The notes beneath the pieces are model-generated. The model searched no databases. It saw only the letters and a list, made by a program, of their open reading frames with translations, and had not been told where the DNA came from. A stretch of DNA of 64,000 bases from Bordetella parapertussis (GTDB lineage Bacteria; Pseudomonadota; Gammaproteobacteria; Burkholderiales; Burkholderiaceae_B), in the NCBI GenBank assembly GCA_945883615.1, contig CAMCYB010000002.1:1-64000 (forward strand), written 5' to 3'. This document shows positions 1 to 8,005 of the stretch, piece after piece (within the stretch, counting starts at the first letter, position 1; each line of letters starts with the position of its first letter). The position numbers were made by a program, and so were the translations under genes.

Positions 1-97
1 AGGTTGCCCAAAGCGATGGGTATTCATCCCGATGTTCTTGCACCATTCGCACAGCACGCTCACGGACTTCGGGGGAAAAGGTATTTGATTTTTTCAT
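1..97 (-). CDS. IS3-family transposase OrfA, N-terminal fragment
   Basis: Reading the minus strand from the ATG at 97-95 gives 32 residues beginning [19 protein letters not shown] and ending EYPSLWAT at the window edge. This is the standard start of IS3-family (IS51 group) OrfA, the helix-turn-helix protein that binds the terminal repeats and is joined to OrfB by programmed frameshifting to make the transposase. A purine-rich TGAGAGAA lies shortly upstream and may be its ribosome binding site. The gene is cut only by the window edge; whether the full element is intact cannot be judged here. Confidence 0.85.
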   Translation of the reverse strand, partial: MKKSNTFSPEVRERAVRMVQEHRDEYPSLWAT

Positions 98-147
98 GAC
101 AATATTCTCTCAGAAAATAATGCCTCCTCAAAACCCGGGGCGATTCA
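1..147 (-). mobile_element. End of an IS3-family insertion sequence (partial)
   Basis: The element reads leftward out of the window. Its terminus is at 147, where the minus strand begins TGAATCGCCCCGGG, a typical IS3-family (IS51-like group) terminal inverted repeat. A transposase OrfA reading frame starts 50 bp inside it. Only this end is present, so the second repeat, OrfB and the target duplication lie outside the window. The bases right of 147 belong to an MFS transporter gene whose 5' part is missing. IS3 family is a confident call from the repeat and the OrfA start; the subgroup is less certain. Confidence 0.85.
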
Positions 148-920
148 AATACCCAGGCGTGTCAGCGACTGAATTTGTACCCGTGACCATGCTCATTACT
201 GCACTCGTATTTGCCGGGGCTGCTGCGTTTTCGTTATGGGGTTTACGTGAGCGAACAGCGACTGACCCAGTTAAATCCACTGTTTCAATCAAGGCTGCCG
301 TGTTTAAGCGGTTATTACAGACGTGGCGGCAAGCACAGGCATACCCTAATTTCGTTTGGTTTATGTGGTGTACGGTTGCTTATCAAGGCGGTGTTGCCGT
401 CGCCATTACCTTAGCAGCGATTTATGCAGAACAAGAAATTGGCTTTTTACCTCAAGAAACCATGGCTCTTATTTTTGTTTTAAATGTAGCGGCGGCATTG
501 GGTGCGTGGGTGTTGGGTTACGCCCAAGATCGTTTTGGGCATAAGCCGGCGTTGAGCTTGACACTGGTTGGTTGGGTATTTACGTGCGTAATTGCAGCTC
601 TTGCAACCAGCAAGGAAGTTTTTTGGTGGGCAGCAGTTTTGGCGGGTCTTTGTATGGGGTCAAGTCAGTCGATCGGCCGGGCTATGGCAGGTATGTTGTC
701 ACCGTTTAATCACCGCGCCCAGTATTACGCCCTGTGGTCGTTTGCAACTCGTCTAGCCAGTATTATTGGGCCCATTACATACGGTTTGATCACCTGGTCG
801 ACGGGCGGCAATCAACGTTGGGCGTTAGTGAGTACCAGTTTGTTATTCGTATTGGGGCTATATTTATTGCGTAAAGTAAACTTTAGCCAAGGTGTCAGTC
901 AAGCAAATGGTTCGGTTTAG
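96..920 (+). pseudogene. UMF1-type MFS transporter, 5' end replaced by IS
   Basis: An open frame of 274 codons whose first ~17 codons (96-147) are IS DNA; transporter sequence begins just after the IS end. The remaining ~257 residues look like the C-terminal part of a UMF1/Atg22-like major facilitator: several hydrophobic segments, a loop with GYAQDRFGHKP, a GSSQSIGRAMAG segment like the family's GGSQALSRS region, and QYYALWSFATRLASIIGP. Full-length members have about 400-450 residues, so roughly the first 150-170 residues with five or six membrane helices are gone. An ATG inside the IS keeps the frame open, but a protein lacking the first helix bundle is unlikely to transport. The original substrate is unknown. 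Confidence 0.75.
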
Positions 921-999
921 TAGTTCTGCTTATATATAAAAAGACCATACTGTTAAATGCACAACGTATTAACTGCAAGATTTAAGCTGTGCGCCTTAA

Positions 1000-1494
1000 T
1001 TAAGCTGAGCGCCGTAAATCAGTGAGTGAAACAGAAATTTTAGTGGGTTTATGTAGCAGTTCAATCATGACTAAGGCCCGGCTTTCCCCGTCATCCATTT
1101 GATAAATTAAGTCTAACCCTGCAAAAGCACCTTCTTTCATTTGTACTAAATCACCTGGTTTGTAGGGTGAAGGTGCTTTTTGAACAACGTCATGACAGGT
1201 CTGTAATGATTCGATGAGTTCAGGGTCAACGCGCAAGGGGTCAGTACCAAACGTGACAAGCTTGCTGACGCCAAAAGTAGAACGAATAGGTGACCAGCTT
1301 CTACCTTGCATGCCGATATCAAGTGAAATAAACATATACCTTGGAAATAAGGGCTCTTGAATAATTTCAACTGAACTTTTTAAAACTTTTTTCTTTGGAA
1401 TAGTGGGTAAAAAACAGTTGTAACCCTGCAATTCAAGATTGTTTAACGCGCGCGTTTCTTGTCGGGGTTTAGTATGTACAACGAACCAATGCAT
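1000..1494 (-). CDS. rfaH: RfaH-like transcription antitermination factor (NusG paralogue)
   Basis: A 164-residue protein with an NGN domain (residues ~1-100; WFVVHTKPRQE near the start, then EPLFPRYMFISLD) and a C-terminal KOW-type part (GDLVQMKEGAFAGLD). RfaH binds RNA polymerase paused at ops elements and increases expression of long operons such as LPS, capsule or pilus loci, and it can recruit ribosomes. Housekeeping NusG is usually longer (~175-180 residues) and sits beside secE and rplK, which are absent here, so this is a specialised paralogue. No operon partner is evident: dsbA-like 1610-2278 reads the same way after a 115-bp gap. No ops site was found in front of a nearby gene, so its target is probably elsewhere. 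Confidence 0.82.
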   Translation of the reverse strand: MHWFVVHTKPRQETRALNNLELQGYNCFLPTIPKKKVLKSSVEIIQEPLFPRYMFISLDIGMQGRSWSPIRSTFGVSKLVTFGTDPLRVDPELIESLQTCHDVVQKAPSPYKPGDLVQMKEGAFAGLDLIYQMDDGESRALVMIELLHKPTKISVSLTDLRRSA

Positions 1495-1609
1495 CTTTAT
1501 CTACCCAGTTAATAATTTACCAGTTTAGCCGAAATTAACTACCAATTTGATGACTAATTTTAGAAATGATCATAACTTTTCTTTAAATTTGTGCGATGCA
1601 TAGGGTCTT

Positions 1610-2278
1610 TTACAGAGCTGTTTTTTGTTTGGTTAGATGGTTAATCGCATTGACCAATGTCTCGGCGGGTTGCGCCCCTTCAATGAGATACTTTTCTTCA
1701 ATAACAAAAGCAGGCACAGCATGAATGCCTTTGGCTTGCCATGTTTGTTGTGCTTCGCGAACAGCTTGGGCATAGGCGGTTGGGTCATCAACGACCGACG
1801 CTGCCGCCTCGGCATCAAGCCCTGCGCGCGTCACAGCATTCAATAAGGTTTGGCGGTCATCCATGTCAACAGCGAGCGTAAAGTAAGCGGCTAACAATTC
1901 TTTTTTAAGACTTAAAGCGGCTTGGGCATCAAACTTTTCTTCAGCCCAAAACATTAAACGATGACAATTAAAGGTGTTGTAAACACGTTTACGACCCTCA
2001 GGGTGAAAAGTGAAGCCGACTTGAGCACCGCGCGTATAGATGTTTTGTTGATTTTTAAGCACCTGCTCGGCACTCAGGTTGTACTTTTCAGTCAGGTGTT
2101 CAATCACGTCTTGCCCACCCAGCGGCATGTTGGGATTTAACTCGAAGGGTTGCAGATGCACCTCAACCCTAACTGCTGGGTCAATTTGCTCTAGGGCGCG
2201 ATCAAGCGTTGATAAACCCACGGCACACCAAGGGCAAGCGATATCAGAAACCAAGTCAATGCGAATAGTTGTTGTCAT
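1610..2278 (-). CDS. DsbA-family oxidoreductase, FrnE-like
   Basis: A 222-residue thioredoxin-fold protein with an N-terminal active site CPWC (DIACPWCAVG, residues ~13-22), a helical insertion in the middle and the cis-Pro loop IHAVPAFVIEEKYLIEGAQ near residue 190. This matches the FrnE/2-hydroxychromene-2-carboxylate isomerase-like branch of DsbA proteins. There is no signal peptide, so it is probably cytoplasmic and acts in thiol-disulphide exchange; FrnE relatives are linked to oxidative stress. Its ATG directly follows the TAA of the upstream small membrane protein gene, so it is the last gene of the efflux operon. The substrate is unknown. Confidence 0.88.
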   Translation of the reverse strand: MTTTIRIDLVSDIACPWCAVGLSTLDRALEQIDPAVRVEVHLQPFELNPNMPLGGQDVIEHLTEKYNLSAEQVLKNQQNIYTRGAQVGFTFHPEGRKRVYNTFNCHRLMFWAEEKFDAQAALSLKKELLAAYFTLAVDMDDRQTLLNAVTRAGLDAEAAASVVDDPTAYAQAVREAQQTWQAKGIHAVPAFVIEEKYLIEGAQPAETLVNAINHLTKQKTAL

Positions 2279-2671
2279 TTAACGTGAAGTCTCGTTCGGT
2301 TTTGAATGAGTTAAGCCAGACTCATTTGGTGTGTCTAAGCGCCGAGGGGCCTCTGAGTCAATGAGTGGGTAGGCATCAGCAACATAAGCTGGGCCTTTCA
2401 TGACCATAACTGTGAAGGCACCCACTGCAAGGGTAAATAAGGCTGTCCATAACGTAGCAAGAAGGCTGAAGGTATAAATATCGACCGTCGTGATGAATTT
2501 TGCGACTAAGTAGGTCGCCTCGTTCATTGACCCGAGGCGCGCTATGAGCGAGGGTAATGAAATAATGATTGTTCCCACCCAAAACACTTTGTGTAGCAAG
2601 CGTAATATTTTTCTTTCAAGCCCTGGCGGTGACTTTTCAAAGCCAGGTAACTTTTTGAATAGGTCAACCAT
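2279..2671 (-). CDS. Small membrane protein of the RND efflux operon, unknown function
   Basis: A 130-residue protein with two clear hydrophobic segments (about residues 30-47, VFWVGTIIISLPSLIARL, and 65-90, ending TLAVGAFTVMVM) and a polar C-terminal tail rich in Ser, Pro and Asn. I recognise no domain. It overlaps the end of the RND pump gene by 8 bp and its stop abuts the start of the DsbA-like gene, so it is translationally coupled to both. That position suggests an accessory protein of the pump, but this is inference from context only. Confidence 0.75.
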   Translation of the reverse strand: MVDLFKKLPGFEKSPPGLERKILRLLHKVFWVGTIIISLPSLIARLGSMNEATYLVAKFITTVDIYTFSLLATLWTALFTLAVGAFTVMVMKGPAYVADAYPLIDSEAPRRLDTPNESGLTHSKPNETSR

Positions 2672-5600
2672 ACTTTTCCCCTTTACCTAGTTTGTACCAC
2701 CATGCGTACAAAGCAGGTACAAAAATAAGCGTAATCACCGTGCCAACTAAAACACCACCAATCAGCACGTAAGCCAATGGCCCCCAAAAACTATCGAAGG
2801 TAAGGGGTATGAAAGCGAGTGCAGCCGCTAGAGCGGTCAACACCACAGGGCGAGCCCGATGCACTGCCGCTTCAATCACCGCCTCTTGTGCAACCAAACC
2901 CTCATTGAAATTGTCGGCCACTTGTTGCGTCAAAATCAATGTGTTGCGCATCAAAATACCTGCTAAACCAATCAGACCGAGCAACGCCACAAACCCAAAA
3001 GGCTGCCTAAAAATTAATAAGGCCAATACAGCGCCAATTAAACCCAACGGGGCTGTAGCAAAAACAATAAAAGTACCCGAAAAAGAACGCATTTGCAGCA
3101 TCACAAAAATGAGCAAGAGCCCGAGCATTAACGGCTGTAGTTTTTGAATGGATGCATCAGCTTTACCTGATTGTTCAATAGACCCTGCAATACTGATGCG
3201 ATAACCGTCAGGCAAGCTTGCACGCAGGGGCTCAAGCGTTTTCCAGACGGCCATCGTGACGTCGGGTGGTTGCGCGTTGATGACGTCTGATTGCAACGCT
3301 AAAAAGGGTTCACGATTTAAGCGTTTTATAACAGGCTCTTCATATTTGATTTCAATTTTACCGACCTGTGCTAATGGAACTTTACGACCGTCTTGCGTTT
3401 TGAATTCAATGGCAGACTGAAGGCCAGCCGGGTCGCGCAAACCACGAGCGCGTACTTCAACTGAACGTATGTCTTGACGCACTTCAGTGACCGCCATACC
3501 GTCAAGTTGAAATTGCAATTGCTGAGAGATGTCGCGTGGTGTTAAACCCATTGCTATCAGTCGCTGTGAATCGGTATCAATGTGAAGAACGGGCACTCGT
3601 TCGTCCCAGTCAAGATTGATGTCGGTGACATGAGGGTTTTGTGCCATGATGGCACGCGCTGCGTAACCAATTCGGCGCAATTCGTTGGTATCAGGTCCAT
3701 AAATTCTAAAGCTCACCGGCCAGCGCACAGGCGGCCCAAATAAAAGGCGCGACACATGAACCCGAGCGCCAGCATAATCACCTGCTTGAATTTGTTTTTC
3801 TAATAGATGAATGAGCTTTTCACGTGATTTAACGTCATGGGTTACAGCAATAATTTTGGCAAAAGCAGGGTCAGGTAGTTCTGGGTTCGCTGAAATAAAG
3901 AAACGGGGCGCGCCGGCGCCGATATATGCCGATAAGGTTTTGATCTCTGGCAGTTTAACAATGGCCTGTTCTATTTTTTGGGCGATTGCATCAGTATTCG
4001 CCATGGCGGTACCTTGCGGTAGGTACACACTGATGAGCACTTCTGGTCGATCAGAGCTGGGGAAAAATTGCTTTTCAACAGGCCCAATCATGCCAAAAAC
4101 GCTCAATATGAGTAGGCCCACTGTGCCCAATACGACTGTTTTACGATGTGCGACGCTAAGATTGATAACCCGACGTAACCAATGGTAAAGGGGTTTGTCG
4201 TAGGGGTCAGCGTTGTGTGCAGGATCTGTTTGGTAATCGGGCAAAATTTTCACACCCAAATAAGGCGTAAAAGTTACCGCAACCAACCAAGAAATAAGTA
4301 AAGCAAAAGCCAGTACCCAAAAAATACCACCTGCGTATTCGCCGACTGATGAACGTGCAAAACCTATGGGTACAAAACCTGCTACGGTGACCAGCGTACC
4401 AAACAACATGGGCGCGGCTGTTGCATTCCAGGCATGGGTGGCAGCGCGCACTCTGTCCCACCCTTGTTCCATCTTAACAATCATCATTTCAATTGAAATA
4501 ATGGCATCATCAACCAATAAACCTAGAGCAATGATCAGAGCGCCAAGGGTAATGCGATCAAGGTTCATACCCACCATTTTCATCAGCAAAAAGGTCAAAC
4601 TCAGCGTCACGGGTATGGCAATACCTACGATTAAACCCGCACGTAAACCAATCGCTAAAATACTCACACCCATCACCACAATAACGGCAACCAAAAATTT
4701 AATCTGAAAGAGATTGACTGCACCTGAAATGGCTTCAGCTTGATTGGTTAATTGCGTGAGCGACATACCGAGTGGCAACTGTGTGCGTTCTTTTTCAAGA
4801 AAGTCTTTGATACGGTCACCCACTTTAAGACCGTTTTCACCTTTTTGCATCACCACACCAAGAATCAAGGCATCTTGGTTGTTGGCGCGTATGAGGTAAG
4901 TTGGTGGGTCTTCGTAGCCTTGTTCTACTTTTGCAACATCACCTAAACGAATGATCCGGTTGCCAACGCGTAATGGCACATCAGCTAATGCAACGGGGTC
5001 AGATAAGTCGGCGTCAACCCGCACAAAGACCCGTGGCCCTGCGGTTTCAATACGCCCTGCGGGTACAAGCTGGTTGTTGGCTTGAATGGCATCAAGAATA
5101 CTTTCGGGCGATACGCCAAGGTTAGCAAGCTTAACGTTGTCAAAATCAATATGCACACGTTCAGGTCTTTCGCCAACCAAAATAACTTTCTGTATGCCTT
5201 CAATCAATTGCAATCGATCACGAATTTTTTCCGCATCGCGGGTGACATCACGCATCGGCAAGCCTGGTGCAGTGATGGCGATCATGGTGAAATAGACGTC
5301 TGAAAAGTCGTCATTCACGATTGGCCCAATGACCCCTTTAGGTAATTTGCCCGCTTCATCTTGCATGCGTTTGCGCACTTGATAAAGTAACTCGGGCACT
5401 TGAGTGGCAGGTGAGTAATCTTGAAACTCAACCAGCATGTCTGCTCTGCCAGGGCGAATCGTCGTTTCTAAGCGATAGAAGTATTCAACTTCTTGAATAC
5501 GTTTTTCAAGACGGTTAACCACTTGATCTTGTAGTTGTTGTGGCGTGGCGCCTGGCCAAAGTACCGAAACAACCATGACACGCACTGTAAAGGGTGGGTC

Positions 5601-5717
5601 TTCAGCGCGCCCAAGTGAGTTGAAAGCATAGACGCCAGCAAGAATCGATAAAATTAAAAAAAATAGTGTGACAGATCTTTCTTTGACAGCAAGCGCCGAT
5701 AAGTTTGGAAAACTCAC
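2664..5717 (-). CDS. RND efflux pump, inner-membrane permease subunit
   Basis: A 1017-residue protein of normal length for AcrB/MexB-type pumps. It has the first membrane helix near residues 12-32, a large periplasmic loop with the usual porter-domain start (SVLWPGATPQQLQDQVVNRLEKRI), a central membrane block at ~340-480, a second periplasmic loop and a C-terminal membrane block. The proton-relay pair is present in helix 4 (GLLVDDAIISIEMM, around residue 400), so this is a drug or hydrophobe type pump rather than a heavy-metal CusA pump. It overlaps the adaptor gene upstream by 4 bp. No outer-membrane channel gene is adjacent, so a TolC-like partner must come from elsewhere. The substrate cannot be read from the sequence. 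Confidence 0.92.
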   Translation of the reverse strand: MSFPNLSALAVKERSVTLFFLILSILAGVYAFNSLGRAEDPPFTVRVMVVSVLWPGATPQQLQDQVVNRLEKRIQEVEYFYRLETTIRPGRADMLVEFQDYSPATQVPELLYQVRKRMQDEAGKLPKGVIGPIVNDDFSDVYFTMIAITAPGLPMRDVTRDAEKIRDRLQLIEGIQKVILVGERPERVHIDFDNVKLANLGVSPESILDAIQANNQLVPAGRIETAGPRVFVRVDADLSDPVALADVPLRVGNRIIRLGDVAKVEQGYEDPPTYLIRANNQDALILGVVMQKGENGLKVGDRIKDFLEKERTQLPLGMSLTQLTNQAEAISGAVNLFQIKFLVAVIVVMGVSILAIGLRAGLIVGIAIPVTLSLTFLLMKMVGMNLDRITLGALIIALGLLVDDAIISIEMMIVKMEQGWDRVRAATHAWNATAAPMLFGTLVTVAGFVPIGFARSSVGEYAGGIFWVLAFALLISWLVAVTFTPYLGVKILPDYQTDPAHNADPYDKPLYHWLRRVINLSVAHRKTVVLGTVGLLILSVFGMIGPVEKQFFPSSDRPEVLISVYLPQGTAMANTDAIAQKIEQAIVKLPEIKTLSAYIGAGAPRFFISANPELPDPAFAKIIAVTHDVKSREKLIHLLEKQIQAGDYAGARVHVSRLLFGPPVRWPVSFRIYGPDTNELRRIGYAARAIMAQNPHVTDINLDWDERVPVLHIDTDSQRLIAMGLTPRDISQQLQFQLDGMAVTEVRQDIRSVEVRARGLRDPAGLQSAIEFKTQDGRKVPLAQVGKIEIKYEEPVIKRLNREPFLALQSDVINAQPPDVTMAVWKTLEPLRASLPDGYRISIAGSIEQSGKADASIQKLQPLMLGLLLIFVMLQMRSFSGTFIVFATAPLGLIGAVLALLIFRQPFGFVALLGLIGLAGILMRNTLILTQQVADNFNEGLVAQEAVIEAAVHRARPVVLTALAAALAFIPLTFDSFWGPLAYVLIGGVLVGTVITLIFVPALYAWWYKLGKGEKYG

Positions 5718-6796
5718 GGCGCAATCTCTCGAACAGGCATGCCCGGTTCAAGTAAATGGGTGCCCAAAGAAATCACTTTTGAACCCACAGGCAAGTTGGC
5801 TTCGATAACGGCTGTTTCAGTATTGAGCGACATGATTTTGACCGCAAGCGGTTGTGCTTTGCCCTCAAAAATCAACCAGACTTGTGGGCCTTGCCCCCGT
5901 TCATCAAGCGCACCAATCGGTACGGTCGTTAATGTTTTTTCTGGCTCTGCAGGAGCAGTCGAGTTTGAAGTAGAGAGTATTGAGGGGCTATTCAAATTAA
6001 CCCTGGCGACCGCACCCAACGGCCAGGGTCGTGGCAAAGCATCTAATTGATATCTTGCTCGCATTGTGCGGCTTATCGAGTCAGCACTGCCGGCGACTTC
6101 ACGTAAGGTGACTGAAGCCTCTTGGTTATTAAACTGAGCCAGACCTGTTGTTGGCGCAATAAAGCCTTCAGGTAAAAACACTTCAACTTCAAGTGGCCCT
6201 GTATGCGCCAGCGTACCGATGGGTTGACCCGCTGCGACAACCTGACCGGCTTCGCCCGTTAATTCAGTGACTATGCCATCATCGGGCGCAGTGAGGTGAC
6301 CGTATTCTGTTGCATTGAGCGCCTGTTTTTGCCTCGAAGTGGCCGCGTCATAACGTGTTTGTGTTTCTTTTTCTTGTAACAGTATGCGGTCAAAGCCTTG
6401 TTGACTAATGTACTTTTCTTTAAGTAATTGCCGGTTGCGTTGCGTGTCAGCTTTTGCGGTGTTTAAGGCTGAGCCCGCTGCCGCAACTTCAGCTTTAGAA
6501 GCCTCTAGAATTTGATTTAAATCTCTTGGGTCAAGCTCAAATAAAAGTTGCCCTTTTTTAACTGTTTGACCAGCTTGCACGAATCGTTTAGCGATACGGC
6601 CATTAATTTGAAAGGCGATAGGCGTTTCAATTTCAGCACGTATGGTGCCTGATAATGCCAATACGGGCTGTGATGCGGCGACGGCAGATTCAGTACGAAC
6701 AGCTTGAGGGGGTGTTGGGGTGTCGTCGTTTTTATTTCCACAGGCCGAAATCAACAGCACGGAAGCCAGAAGAAAGCGTTTCATTTTAAAAAGCAT
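5714..6796 (-). CDS. RND efflux periplasmic adaptor (membrane fusion) lipoprotein
   Basis: About 360 residues, starting with a lipoprotein signal ending in the lipobox LISAC, so the mature protein is anchored by lipid at Cys. The order is typical of HlyD/AcrA adaptors: first barrel-sandwich half (RFVQAGQTVKKGQLLFELD), an alpha-helical hairpin at ~95-160, second lipoyl half (GHLTAPDDGIVTELTGEAGQ), then beta-barrel and membrane-proximal domains. It links the RND pump to an outer-membrane channel. I chose the ATG at 6796 because AGG lies six bases upstream; the ATG at 6784 and a GTG at 6814 are alternatives. It is the first gene of the efflux operon and divergent from the FAD oxidoreductase gene, with ~115 bp between them. 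Confidence 0.9.
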   Translation of the reverse strand: MLFKMKRFLLASVLLISACGNKNDDTPTPPQAVRTESAVAASQPVLALSGTIRAEIETPIAFQINGRIAKRFVQAGQTVKKGQLLFELDPRDLNQILEASKAEVAAAGSALNTAKADTQRNRQLLKEKYISQQGFDRILLQEKETQTRYDAATSRQKQALNATEYGHLTAPDDGIVTELTGEAGQVVAAGQPIGTLAHTGPLEVEVFLPEGFIAPTTGLAQFNNQEASVTLREVAGSADSISRTMRARYQLDALPRPWPLGAVARVNLNSPSILSTSNSTAPAEPEKTLTTVPIGALDERGQGPQVWLIFEGKAQPLAVKIMSLNTETAVIEANLPVGSKVISLGTHLLEPGMPVREIAP

Positions 6797-6910
6797 AATA
6801 AGCCTGAGCAACACACTAAAATATAGTAAAACAAATAATGAAAGTTAAGTTTTTGATCGCAAGCAAAGTATGATTAATATTTTAATTTATTGACGCAAAC
6901 TAGAGGCTAA

Positions 6911-8005
6911 ATGGCACACCATAACAAGCGTGTTGCAGTGGTTGGGGCGGGAATTGCTGGTGCTGCTTGCGCCCACCACCTCGTTGAATCAGGGTGCACG
7001 GTAACCCTGTTTGATAAAGCCCGAGGGGCTAGCGGTCGATTGTCAACACGGCGAACCGATAGGGCGCATTATGATCATGGTGCACAGTATTTCACCGCAC
7101 AATCTGACGCTTTTATTGCGCAAGTTAACGACTGGCTTGTGCGCGGTGTGGTGGCATTGTGGCAGCCTCGCGTGGCCAACCCCGATTCGCAGCAATGGTT
7201 CGTCGGTTTACCTGATATGCCCGCTATTGTTCGAGATTTGGTCAAAAACATCGATTTACATGTCAATACCCGCATTGAAAGTATTGAACGAATTGAACGT
7301 GTTGAATGTATTGGAAGTGTTGACTCGTCACAGCCAGAGCATGGTGGTGCTGTCATTCATGCGTCACAGCCCGCACTCAGCGCAGCGATCACCGACCCTT
7401 TCACATGGCAATTAACCACTGACAAGGGCGAGGTTTTTGCTAACTTTACCGATGTGGTGATTGCCGTACCGCCGGTTCAAGCGGTGCCTTTGGTTCAACC
7501 CGTTGCTTCAAGCATGGTTGGCTTACTGAACTCAATTGAAATGTTGCCCTGCTGGACAGTGATGCTCAGTACGACTGACTCAGTCACTACCGCTTTGCCA
7601 ATTGACGCTGAAAGAGTTGTTGATCACCCCACACTAGCTTGGTGGGCGCGAAACGACAGTAAACCAGGGCGAATGCAGCATAAGGGTCAGACTGACTGGG
7701 TGATTCAAGCAACAGCTGACTGGACTTTGACACACTTAAACACTGACCCAGCTGATGTGATACGCTTACTGTGCGACGCTTTTTGGCGCCATGTTGGCGT
7801 TCAAACGTTGCCTCAGGTGCAGCAGTCGATGGCACATCGTTGGTTATATTCGCGTCGCCATCTTGAACCGCTTTCAACGAAACTGAGCCTGTGGGCTGCT
7901 AACTTACGATTAGGTGTTTGCGGCGACGGCATGATTCATAGCCGGGTTGAGTCAGCGTATTCTTCCGGTATCAACATGGCAGAAACGGTACTCGGTGAAA
8001 ACTAG
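6911..8005 (+). CDS. Renalase-like FAD/NAD(P)-dependent oxidoreductase
   Basis: A 364-residue flavoprotein with the N-terminal dinucleotide-binding motif VVGAGIAGAACAHHL (residues 9-23), the FAD-contacting ARGASGRLSTRR, and HYDHGAQYFTA, as in renalase-like amine oxidases (COG3380). The C-terminus has the FAD pyrophosphate motif LRLGVCGDGM. Renalase relatives oxidise beta-NAD(P)H isomers, but the substrate here is not proven. AGAGG lies a few bases before the ATG. Residues ~120-155 form an unusual low-complexity insertion encoded by a 9-bp repeat (see findings). The stop codon overlaps that of the convergent PAP2 gene by 4 bp. Confidence 0.83.
   Translation: MAHHNKRVAVVGAGIAGAACAHHLVESGCTVTLFDKARGASGRLSTRRTDRAHYDHGAQYFTAQSDAFIAQVNDWLVRGVVALWQPRVANPDSQQWFVGLPDMPAIVRDLVKNIDLHVNTRIESIERIERVECIGSVDSSQPEHGGAVIHASQPALSAAITDPFTWQLTTDKGEVFANFTDVVIAVPPVQAVPLVQPVASSMVGLLNSIEMLPCWTVMLSTTDSVTTALPIDAERVVDHPTLAWWARNDSKPGRMQHKGQTDWVIQATADWTLTHLNTDPADVIRLLCDAFWRHVGVQTLPQVQQSMAHRWLYSRRHLEPLSTKLSLWAANLRLGVCGDGMIHSRVESAYSSGINMAETVLGEN
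7274..7327 (+). repeat. 9-bp imperfect tandem repeat inside the FAD oxidoreductase gene
   Basis: Six consecutive 9-bp units of the form (A/G)TTGAA(A/C)G(T/A) encode in frame IES-IER-IER-VEC-IGS-VDS, starting at residue ~122. The last two units are more diverged. The repeat lies at a surface-loop position between conserved FAD motifs and keeps the frame, so copy-number change would lengthen or shorten the protein by three residues at a time. Confidence 0.8.
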
